From Gymnopilus junonius (lineage: Eukaryota > Basidiomycota > Agaricomycetes > Agaricales > Galerinaceae), in the NCBI GenBank assembly GCA_015501075.1, contig JADNYJ010000641.1:1-17312 (forward strand): a stretch of DNA of 17,312 bases. The letters run 5' to 3'. The position numbers and the translations under genes were made by a program. Positions 1-7,797 of the stretch are shown one piece after another. The notes beneath the pieces are model-generated. The model made no database searches, was not told the origin of the DNA, and was given only the letters and a program-made list of their open reading frames with translations. Within the stretch, counting starts at the first letter, position 1. Each line of letters opens with the position of its first letter.

Positions 1-627
1 GGTGGTGGTGGACGAAACCCGTCGGCGTTTCCGCGGTCGGATGAGGGCGTTGGAAAATGGCGTGGTCGATAAGGACGAACTCGTCACCGACGAATGATGA
101 TGCTGATGCGGAGTATCCACAGGCGACGAAGCGCGCGATGAGTACGAAGAATCGTCGGACGAGGAGTAATAATAATCCTGGAAATAATCACTCGCGTTGC
201 CGTTTGCCGGATGGAGGGACGCGGATGGCGGAGTTGAGAAGCCGGGTACTCGCTGCTCAGCGCTAGAATGGCAGGCGTCGGCGATCGTCGACTGTGTGTG
301 CTGTAGGTCGTCCCGCTGCTGCTGCTGTTGCTGCTACTGTTGCTGTAAGACGATAAGGCGTGACTGCTCTGGGTGGTGCTACTCTGAGTCCCACGGGCCT
401 TCCACAGACCCCGTGGCCTGGCCAATTTCTTCTGCGCCGCTGTCTGCTGGTGCTTGATGATGTGCGGCGGCATGGGACTGATGCTGAGCTCGACCGGGGC
501 GCGGGATGCAGCGCTGAATGCCGAAGAGGGAGGGAAAGCGGCGGGACGGGGACGGGCCGCAGCACGAGGCATGGTGGACAGGCGCAGATGCAGGGATGGC
601 CAACACAGCGAGCGGATCGGCGTTCAT
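1..627 (-). CDS. Unrecognised Ser-rich low-complexity protein, 5' part only, frame disrupted
   Basis: The gene runs leftward out of the window, so only its start is seen. The proposed start is the ATG at 627-625, giving MNADPLAVLAIPASAPVH. A second in-frame candidate in another frame is at 572 (MPRAAARPRPAAF). The best middle segment, about 500-250, reads KKLARPRGLWKARGTQS followed by Ser/Asn/Thr-rich sequence. From about 250 to 1 the convincing frame changes: it includes NASDYFQDYYYSSSDDSSYS, then His/Ser-rich sequence and a basic RPRKRRR cluster near position 20, which could be a nuclear localisation signal. Joining these pieces needs one-base frame changes near 570 and near 245, in the same style as the other genes here. 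I recognise no domain. It could be the disordered N-terminus of a regulatory protein. The evidence is composition and reading frame only, so identity is unknown. Confidence 0.45.
315..346 (-). repeat. Imperfect CAG/CTG trinucleotide repeat
   Basis: On the plus strand this is an interrupted run of CTG-like triplets (gctgctgctgctgttgctg and onward). On the minus strand it is CAG/CAA/TAG-like triplets, read as a Ser/Asn run in the frame of the gene at 1-627. Such runs are common in disordered fungal regulatory proteins. The plus-strand Cys-rich reading of the same DNA is a shadow. Confidence 0.75.
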
Positions 628-3005
628 AACCTCAAACTTGGTGGATGAAGGGAAAAGGTAAGGGAAAGGGAAAAAGGAAAAAGTTAGTTTCACAGCCCCG
701 ACAAAACGATAATATACAATGGCCCAGTAAGCCCAATGACTCTGCAAAAAGACCCAATCTCGAACCTTACTGCTGTCCGCACCGGCAAAACGGCGCCTCG
801 GGTTCATCTTTCCCCATCCAATCCCAAAGATCCTCCCTTCCCTTCGGTCTTTCATCTTTTCTTTTTTTTTCCATCTGCATATGCATGCATATTCTATTCT
901 GTAATTTTTTTTGCTCCAACTGGCCCTGCGGTCCAGACCCTCACTGGTGTGCGCTATATATACGCGAACGAACCAGTTACAGCGCCTCGCGATTGGCTGA
1001 CCCCGCGCTCGTCTCCTCTGGTTGGACAGTTCATCACATGCAAGCGAACGAACCCCCCACCCTGCTAACCTGGCTTGGTTACCGTCAAAAAACCCACCTG
1101 AGCATTCCAGCAATCCAAAAAGACCGAACCTAAAATTCCTTAACCGCAGTCAAGTTTGGGACATCCAATCAGAGGTTGTGGGCCTCTCAAAGTTCCCGAG
1201 TCCAGACTTCTAGACTGTACGGTCTATTTCCATATATGGTCCGGACCATTGTCCAACCAACCTCGAGAGCACTCTAGACTTTTTCTCTCTCCATGACACA
1301 ACAAACCCAAAAAAGCGACCTGGGGGGTGAGGTGACTCATGCCAAGTGCTTGCTTGCTTTTCGTATCCGGCTAAAGCTCGTTCGGCTTTCCGAGCTGCCT
1401 TTCTGCTGCGCTCCATTTCTTAAGCTTATCGGCATCCTACAACATTTTGCCTCTCCCCCTCCACGAAAAAAAGGTTTCTTGACATATCTTCCGGGCGGTC
1501 AATCTCAGGAGGAGTATAACGACCGAGCCGCCGTCCACCTTGCAAAGCTCTCGTCTTGAACAAGTACGAAATGGAATACCTTCTAATTTAACCGACATTC
1601 TTTCCGAGAAATCGAAGGCTGTGATACAAAACTCGAAAACACCCGCTTCGTTCGCCCCCGGTACACTACATATGACCTACCAGTACTACATAGATTCTAA
1701 ACTTGGATCACCCGGACGCATGCGCACCCCCCGTAAATCTCAAATCTATCTCCCAAGCACTGAGCACTGAGCAAGGCGGAGGAGAGTAGAGTTTGCAGAC
1801 CTCTGAAATAAAGTTCATTGCAAGGATCCGGATTCCGGAGCCCTGTAACTCTCAGTCTCCTTTGATATCTTGCGGATTGGGACTCATCAGTTTGTCGCCC
1901 TGTCTGCCTGCCTGGCTGCTTGTTGGAATCGGACTTGTCGGCTTACGGACAACTGTAGGCTACGAAGTAAATATCAATCACCCAATCACAGCACAGACGA
2001 GTTCGTGCCTTGGAACGAACCACCCTTTCCGACTCGCCGACTCTCCGAAATTCCGAGCTCGGTTCGTGTGGGGGGATAACGTTATGAACTTGCAGAGTTA
2101 GCATGCCGAAATCGTTGATTTAAATATCCATCTACAAATTCTCTAGGCTTTTATTTATTTATACTAAAAGTAATACTCCCTTTGACACTTTGATTCTTAA
2201 GTTCAAGGGCACTCCACGCAAAATCATTCAGAAAGGCACAACAATTCGCCTTCTGCGACTCCACCCTCCAACATTGGCAGCTATACACAGAACGATGACG
2301 TGTCGTTAACCACTTGGGTTTCGAAAGAACTAGTATAGCAGAAAGTGAAGAAAGGGAAAAAAACAAAATTTGAAGAAATTAAATAAATTACCTGCCAATA
2401 ACTAACCGACTCGGATCGTGATTGGCTGGGCTCATCAAAGCTTCAACGTTCAACCAGTTTCAACTCGATTGACTTGCTCCCAACTTGCACTCCCCTCTCT
2501 CTGAATTTGCACAACTAGTGCTTCTATTGTAGTTAGTTACCCTTCGCCCTTCAAGGTTCCTCCTTCACTGGCACAGCTCACAGAGTTCAAAACGGCCTGG
2601 GTCCTTCGGAATAATTTAGAATTCGAAGGTGTCACCAGTCGGACATATCGGGACTACATAATATTAAATAAGTATCGTCCTCATTCGCCTCCAATCAACT
2701 CAAGACTACAATCAGCTCAAGAGTCAAGACTGAAGCAAAGTTCAACCCTATGTAACTCTAAGTAAGGGAGTGTACTTATTTTTTAGCTATTAACAGTTAT
2801 ATCAACCTAAAATGCCTGGAGGCTGTAGATACTGGTTCGCGTATGGATATGGAATTAGAAAAGGGAAGCAAAAGGCAAGGGAATTTGAAGTATCTTTTGG
2901 GTACTCACTGACATGAACTTAAGATACCGACTTGAACTGCTCCAAAGCCTAGGCCCTCTAAGCGGGCGCACAACTGACAAACCGTGGGCATTCCTTGCTC
3001 CACTC
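628..3005. other. Non-coding stretch, no gene supported
   Basis: About 2.4 kb in which every open frame is short and lacks a recognisable motif or a consistent exon series. It holds a pyrimidine-rich tract (about 837-875), a 14-bp perfect palindrome ATATGCATGCATAT (879-892), several CCAAT/ATTGG motifs, and a small direct duplication GAGCACTGAGCACT near 1757-1770. The left part should include the promoter and leader of the minus-strand gene at 1-627. I see no transposon ends or RNA gene here. Confidence 0.5.
955..962 (-). promoter_or_regulatory. Candidate TATA element for the leftmost gene
   Basis: TATATATA lies about 330 bp upstream of the proposed start at 627. It is palindromic, so orientation is inferred only from the neighbouring minus-strand gene. 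It would imply a long 5' leader. This is a single short match and weak evidence. Confidence 0.25.
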
Positions 3006-3008
3006 ACT
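3006..3008. repeat. Target-site duplication ACT, left copy
   Basis: ACT directly precedes the left terminal repeat, and the same triplet (6334-6336) directly follows the right one. A 3-bp duplication is the hallmark of PIF/Harbinger insertion. The inferred empty site reads CCACTC-ACT-AGCGCC. Confidence 0.8.
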
Positions 3009-3053
3009 AGGGGAGCTCAAAGTTGAGCCATCAGCGATGCTTATCCGCATATC
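3009..3053 (+). repeat. Left terminal inverted repeat of the Harbinger element
   Basis: It starts AGGGGAGCTCAAAGTTGAGC and matches the reverse complement of 6289-6333 at 43 of 45 positions. The first 29 are identical, and the two differences (positions 30 and 37) are both C/T transitions. Inside is a short inverted repeat, GCTCAA (3015-3020), AG, TTGAGC (3023-3028), a plausible dimeric binding site for the Myb-like partner. After position 45 the right end has 10 extra bases bordered by ATATC; both ends then resume with CGC. Confidence 0.92.
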
Positions 3054-3180
3054 CGCGGTTGCAGGTTGTAATGCCGTGACTCTATTTTTAGCACACATGG
3101 CTCGGGCATTCCCTTCCGCGCGATATTATCGTAGATAATCTTTCTTTTTCCTGTCCTTTAACTCTTCTCTGCCTTCCATT

Positions 3181-4504
3181 ATGCCTCGAGAAAATTATCA
3201 CGAACATCTACGAAAAAGCTACATCAAGTTTATGGCTATTAGGGACCTTATCAACCCACCAGGAGATGATGTTCATTCGATTGTTGAGCGGATCCAGCAT
3301 GATCTTGCTATCTTAGAGGGAATCAAGACAACACGATACCTTCAGGGGCCGACCAGAGGTTTTAAAAGCTGGCAACCTTCACCTGGCATGGGAATATGCC
3401 CAGAATCCAGAGGACCATGGCCGTTTTACCAATATGTTACGTGTTTCACCCCACGTTTTTGAGTTCATCTTGCTTCTTATCAAAGATCATCCTGTTTTCA
3501 CCAATAATTCAAACAATGCTCAAGCTCCAGTTGATGTCCAGCTCGCAATTACACTCTATAGAATGGGCCGATTTGGAAATGCAGCTTCCCTTGAAGATAT
3601 AGCTCATAATACGGGGGTCTCAGAAGGGACAATTGAAAATTACACAAGGCGGTGTTTTGAGGCAATTGAGTCTTTGCATGACATTTTTGTTCATCAACTC
3701 ACAGAGGAAGAAAAGGAGAGAGAGAAGGAGTGGATGGACAATCATTTAGGCTTTCGGGGTTTGTGGCGAGAGGGCTATTTGATGTATGATGGGACAATTG
3801 TTGTCTTTTACGCCAAACCAGGGCACAATGGAGATGCATATTACACTCGGAAATCAAATTACGGTCTCAATGCTCAAGTACGTTGTGGACTAAAGCTATC
3901 ATGACCAACTGACCAAGTAATTTAGATTGGAAATGTCCCATCCAATCTACGCATTGTGGATTATTCGCATGGTTTTACAGGATCAGCCCATGATGCGGCT
4001 GCATTTGAGCATACCTGTGCATTCAAGAATCCTGATTATCTGTTCCAAGGTGAAGAATTTGCTTGGGCTGATTCTGCATATACCCTTTCACCTCGAGTAA
4101 TTCCGATTCACCATGAACCAGCTGCATCAATCCCAGAAAATGCTATCTTTGACAAAGCTGCATCTCATATCCGAGTCTGCTCTGAGCACTGCATGGGTGC
4201 CCTTAAAGGACGGTTTCAATGTTTACGTGGTCTTCGGGTCAATGTCTTCAACAATCATGACCACAAGGAGGCTTGCCGATGGATTACGATTGCAATCATT
4301 CTTCACAACCTTATTATCGATGTTGAAGGACCTGACTCAGCTGCAGAGTTCATAGCATCTCACACTGCTGCAGATGAGTTCGAAGATGCAGGCCACAATG
4401 ATTTTGATCAAGAAGAAGAAGAGCTCAATCAAGCAGAAGACTTGGGAGAAGCCAAATGGCGTAGATTAACACTGGAATTACTAGCCTACTGCCAAGGGTT
4501 GTAA
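3181..4504 (+). CDS. PIF/Harbinger DDE transposase (nuclease), one intron, one frameshift
   Basis: This is the endonuclease that would cut and paste the element. Exon 1 starts at the ATG at 3181 (MPRENYHEHLRKSYIKFMAI). One intron, 3878-3925 (48 nt, GTACGT...TTTAG), joins LNAQ to IGNVPSNLRIVDYSHG in frame, and the stop is at 4502-4504. The frame-corrected length is about 424 residues, normal for the family. A helix-turn-helix lies in about residues 110-160 (RMGRFGNAASLEDIAHNTGV). The catalytic triad is visible: Asp in YDGT (3788-3790, ~D203), Asp in WADSAY (4070-4072, ~D281) and Glu in SEHCMGALKGRF (4184-4186, ~E319), plus the GSAHDAAAF motif. The reading frame breaks at the GGGG run 3345-3348. 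RYLQ is in frame 1, but the continuation (KAGNLHLAWEYAQNPEDHG, then MLRVSPHVFEF) is in frame 2, consistent with one extra G. No GT-AG pair of workable length explains it as an intron. Confidence 0.93.
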
Positions 4505-4519
4505 CATGTAATAATTAAG

Positions 4520-4623
4520 CAACTGGGGTATCCATAATTAAGAGATGCATGATGAGTGAATAAAAGATAAAAGAGCGACTGGGGTATCCATGATTAAGAG
4601 ATGCATGATGAGTGAATAAAAGA
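4520..4623. repeat. 56-bp tandem duplication with poly(A) signals between the convergent genes
   Basis: Unit 1 starts at 4520 and a second copy of at least 48 bp starts at 4576, with 2 mismatches. Each copy contains AACTGGGGTATCCAT or a near version, then GAGATGCATGATGAGTGAAT and AATAAA (4559-4564 and 4615-4620). It starts 15 bp after the transposase stop and ends 46 bp before the partner gene's stop. It therefore duplicates the likely 3'-end processing signal of the transposase transcript. Confidence 0.9.
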
Positions 4624-4669
4624 AAATTAAAAAGTAGTTAAAAGCAGAATGAAAATGAATGAGGATGGA

Positions 4670-6102
4670 TTAAAAGGTATCACTGTCAGTATGAGGAAGT
4701 GATTCACCATGCTCAATATCCCACTCGATGCTATGTGCTTGAACAGGGGACAAATTATGGAGAGGAGAAGAAGGCAAAAGAGGAGAAGATGGTTGAATAG
4801 GAGATGAAGGTCGAACAGAAGAGGATGAGGCAGGAGAAGGTGAACGAACTTTAGGACGCTTGATACCACGCTGTAATTCTGCCTCTTGAGCATCCAATTC
4901 ACGAAGCTGGCGCTTAGCTTTACTGACGGAATAGATGTTCGCTGTCACGAAGGCAAGAATTTGATCGCGCTTCTTGTTGACCTGAGAAATTTGGTCCAGA
5001 ATCAACCGCTGCTTATCTAGACGGTGTGCAGCAGCTTCCCGGCAGTTAGCAAGTTCAAGATGTGCCCTGGATAATTTAAATATCAATGTCGAGTAGATAT
5101 AAATTAAAGAAGAGCACATACTCTGCTGCATCACCAAGCCGCTCCTCGAAGGTCTTCTTCTGGACACGCTGAATGGATGACTTTGCCTTTTCTACAGCAG
5201 CATCAGTGATCGCAAAAGATGATGCCTTAGCGGAACGCTTCTTTGCTGTAACCTGGACCTGGGTAGCCTTCAGAGGCTCCGCTGATGCAGAAGAATGGAC
5301 TGGCGTAGTTGGCGGAACTGAGTTATTGGTGACCAGTTGAGGTTCCGTCGGTTCCATCGAGGCAAGAACTTGCAGCGGTTCCTCGCCGATTGGTTGGAAC
5401 TGCACAACGCTATGCCCTGCAGGCCCGACACCTGTTGTGACAAGTGGCGGAATCGCATTTGGATGGCCGCATAGATAGCGATGCATCTCAGCAAAGAAAG
5501 GAAAGGTTCTATTAATTTTTTCTAAAGACATTTAGCCCTTTATCGTAAGAATACCAATAAGACAAAGGTACACACCCCATATATTTCGCGCCTTGCTTGG
5601 TGTAGCATCATCCGGCCCATCTGCCCCGATGAAGTAAGACACGGAATCTTCTTGGGACTCAGATTGTGCTGGGTCCTCGTCATTTCCACCTATACCGCCT
5701 CCTGTGACTGTGATGCGCTTCAACTCTTTTTTGTAGCGCGAATAGAGACTAGAGAACCACATAGATTAAATTACATAAAGACGAGACAAAAGAATGACTT
5801 ACTCTTCGATCTTTCCCTTAACGCGAGAGGCGAGGACCTCCTCGTTGCCCGAAAAGAGCTCGGGAAAGAGCACAGAGGCTATTTCCTTGTGGACCTTGCT
5901 TTTGCTCGATCCAATGGTTTTCTGGGCTCGGAACGTGATCAGAAACGACATAATCGCATGGTAAAAGACTCACATTGCCCTTCTGAACACCGTACAGGGC
6001 TACATGGTTCTCCTTCTTTGCCAATTCCGTCAGGAGTTTGTAAATGAGTTCGCTTTTGTTTGCAGTCCAAGGAATGGTTGGTAGAGTCTGGTTATGCGTC
6101 AT
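4670..6102 (-). CDS. Harbinger-associated Myb/SANT-like DNA-binding protein, five exons, intact
   Basis: This is the accessory protein of the transposon. In characterised Harbinger systems the partner binds the element ends and helps nuclear import of the nuclease; that role is inferred here. The exons are 6102-5974, 5921-5803, 5748-5576, 5521-5122 and 5066-4670. All four introns (52, 54, 54, 55 nt) are GT-AG, and the exons sum to 1218 nt, or 405 residues with no break. The N-terminal trihelix/SANT region has its conserved tryptophan in LPTIPWTANKSELIYKLL, followed by KVHKEIASVLFPELF and RVKGKIEDLYSRYKKELKRI. A second conserved block is YFIGADGPDDATPSKARNIW then EKINRTFPFFAEMHRYL, and a third is TTGVGPAGHSVVQFQP. 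The C-terminal third is probably a coiled coil (HRLDKQRLILDQISQVNKKR), ending in a Ser/Pro-rich acidic tail. The start at 6102 opens the conserved region directly. It converges on the transposase gene. Confidence 0.92.
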
Positions 6103-6288
6103 TATGGTGTAGAAATGTTGTAAAGAGTGTTATTTAGAGTAATTAGCAGTATTATGGTAGTTAGCTGGGGTGTATGGGGAATAAAAGAGAGGGAAACGCG
6201 CTCAGAATGCGTCGGTGTGGCTCATGCGGCTACGCGATGGCGTTTAAGGAAGGTGTGACCTGATGTGACGAATAGGCGGATATGGTCC

Positions 6289-6333
6289 GATATGCGAATA
6301 AGCGTCGCTGATGGCTCAACTTTGAGCTCCCCT
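6289..6333 (-). repeat. Right terminal inverted repeat of the Harbinger element
   Basis: This is the reverse complement of 3009-3053 with two transitions. It ends ...TTTGAGCTCCCCT at 6333. Just inside it, GGTCCGATAT and GCGGATAT repeat part of the terminal motif: the 10-bp segment missing from the left end is flanked by ATATC repeats, which suggests slippage at the left end. The partner gene starts 187 bp inside this end, so its promoter lies in or next to the repeat. Confidence 0.92.
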
Positions 6334-6336
6334 ACT
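6334..6336. repeat. Target-site duplication ACT, right copy
   Basis: Same triplet as 3006-3008, immediately outside the right terminal repeat. Moving the boundary by one or two bases in either direction destroys the match, so ACT is the only 3-bp solution that leaves both ends starting AGGGG. Confidence 0.8.
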
Positions 6337-6366
6337 AGCGCCTCACTCACATGTACTCAAAATCGG

Positions 6367-6391
6367 GAGGGAATTACTTTTAATTCCCCTC
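6367..6391. repeat. Short hairpin-forming inverted repeat
   Basis: GAGGGAATTA and TAATTCCCCTC flank a 4-base loop (CTTT) and pair except for one bulged C. It lies 31 bp outside the Harbinger element in AT-rich DNA, with no gene beside it. It may be a relic of an older element end or a chance hairpin. No function is assigned. Confidence 0.5.
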
Positions 6392-6756
6392 GATTATCGC
6401 AAGTGATCATGAATAATTACATAGCATTCGTAGATGCGCAGGGCAGGCTGCGGTGTCCATGGAATATTTATTGGATTTTCCCTATTTTCAAGCTTGAAAT
6501 TATTGTTGGCAAGCCGTCGAAAAGTTCGCATATTCCGCCAAGCCATTAGTTTGTCCGAATCCTTGAAAATCCGAGTTTTCAACTACTCTGCTGATTACTC
6601 ACTCAACTACTCACAGTCCCTGAAGTTGATGGACATGATACAGTGCTTTGCATAATTCCGTAAAAACCAAAAGTTTTAAAATTCTACACGTGACTTCTGT
6701 GCCTGACCAAACAAAGGCGATACCGATTAGATTGATTGGCATTACAATCCTTTGCA

Positions 6757-7137
6757 ATGACTGCTGAAGTATCCGACGACTTGAAAGAGTGTATCGTACA
6801 TTGGTACAATGTGAAATTACTAACTATGGAGGAAATCAGGGACTGTTCAGGCTGTTCTATTGGTCTAGTCCACAAAGTCATCTCAAACTATCGAGACATT
6901 GGACAAGTCCGGAATCCATTCAAGCATCAGACTGGCCATCCACCATCTCTCTCAAATGATGACCTATTATTTGTCAGCGCACTCCTGGATGCAAATCCCT
7001 CCATATATCTTGACGAGATGCAACAAAAGTTGAGGGATATCTGTGAAGTTCACGTCTCCATTCCAACGATTTCGCGTGCATTGCATCAAATCAATCTATC
7101 TCGCACACTCTCTTTCGTCCTCCCATCTTGGTTTTAA
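6757..7137 (+). pseudogene. Tc1/mariner-like transposase, HTH DNA-binding half only
   Basis: The ATG at 6757 opens MTAEVSDDLKECIVHWYNVK, and the frame stays open for 126 codons. An earlier in-frame ATG at 6736 adds seven unlikely residues. The content matches the paired-like double helix-turn-helix of fungal Tc1-type (DDE_3) transposases. The first HTH is around LTMEEIRDCSGCSIGLVHKV, then a linker with a TGHPPSLSNDD motif, then NPSIYLDEMQQKLRD and a second HTH around VSIPTISRALHQINLSR. Full proteins are about 330 residues and continue into a DDE/D catalytic domain. Here similarity stops after LSR, followed by LSFVLPSWF and a stop, and I find no catalytic motif in the next 250 bp in any forward frame. 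I saw no terminal repeats or TA duplication. It is either a decayed remnant or a stand-alone DNA-binding protein. Confidence 0.75.
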
Positions 7138-7797
7138 GCCCGGCGACCCCTTTGAAATGGAGAGGTCACTAGATCATTTGACTGAATGAGACAGTATCTT
7201 GAGAAGTCTGCGGTTGGATAGAACAATTATTAGAGACAGGGACCTTATCAGCAGACTTATAGCAATATCGAGCTTGACGCAGAATTCAAATTGGAAGGCA
7301 GCAGGAGACGTAGTCGCGGAGGTGAACAACGTCGAGCACTGATCAGATCTAAAATCGAAGCTGAGTCATTTGTTTGGCTGGGGCTCACGGTCACCTGATC
7401 GAATTTAGTATGAATCGATTTTCACGGAAATATGCAAAGCACTGTAATGGGTCGAGAGAAAATAAATACAGAACTCCGCCGATTCCAGTGTCAAGCATCT
7501 CAGTCCTAAAGCCCCCACTCCACTTACTCCGAAATAAATAGAAAATACAATATATGTAAACAAGTACATGTAGCCCCCTTGAAATAAATAAAGCAGAATG
7601 CACGCCAAGCACGACGATGATGAACAACTCCAACACCTCTCCGCCACCACTTACTGATCGTGAAGGGCTAGACTCGCGCCCCACTCTTTCGAGGGGCGCT
7701 GACGCAGAGGATCCACTATCCGCCATCCACCTCCACCTTGGCTAAGGTGTTTAATTTAAGCAGTCTATATATACATACTGTATCCTCGACGGAGAAA
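7138..7797. other. Non-coding stretch with one doubtful minus-strand mini-gene
   Basis: This lies between the Tc1-like remnant and the 3' end of the peptidase gene, and should include that gene's 3' untranslated region. On the minus strand an ATG at 7726-7724 opens 24 codons (MADSGSSASAPLERVGRE and so on), ending exactly at a GTAAGT donor (7654). A TATATATA lies about 40 bp upstream (7766-7773). No second exon can be identified, so this may be chance or the stump of a gene cut off by the Tc1-like insertion. Nothing else is recognisable; many AATAAA-like motifs occur. Confidence 0.35.

Larger units (their letters stand above)
3009..6333. mobile_element. Complete PIF/Harbinger DNA transposon, 3325 bp, two genes
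   Basis: The element is delimited by matching terminal inverted repeats and a 3-bp direct repeat (ACT) on both sides. It carries the two proteins typical of the superfamily: a DDE nuclease on the plus strand (3181-4504) and a Myb/SANT-like DNA-binding protein on the minus strand (4670-6102). The genes face each other, each starting 130-190 bp inside a terminal repeat, so each promoter must lie in or next to its terminal repeat. The partner gene is intact across five exons. The transposase carries one frame break at 3345-3348. The two ends differ at only 2 of 45 positions, which indicates a young insertion. It sits in non-coding DNA between the leftmost gene and the Tc1-like remnant. Confidence 0.93.

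Noticed and set aside
197..457. Cys-rich small protein on the plus strand
   Set aside because: The cysteines come from reading the CTG-type trinucleotide repeat in another frame; the opposite strand is the better coding candidate.
879..892. Palindrome ATATGCATGCATAT as a functional operator
   Set aside because: A single short AT-rich palindrome in non-coding DNA with no second copy nearby; noted only as sequence.
3009..3011. A TWA/TAG-type target duplication for the Harbinger element
   Set aside because: Starting the ends at TAGGGG gives flanks CAC and CTA, which do not match. Only ACT with ends at AGGGG matches on both sides.
3301..3440. An intron explaining the frame change in the transposase
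   Set aside because: No GT-AG pair of workable length joins the two frames without deleting residues that read as continuous conserved protein, and frame 2 has a stop at 3314 just upstream.
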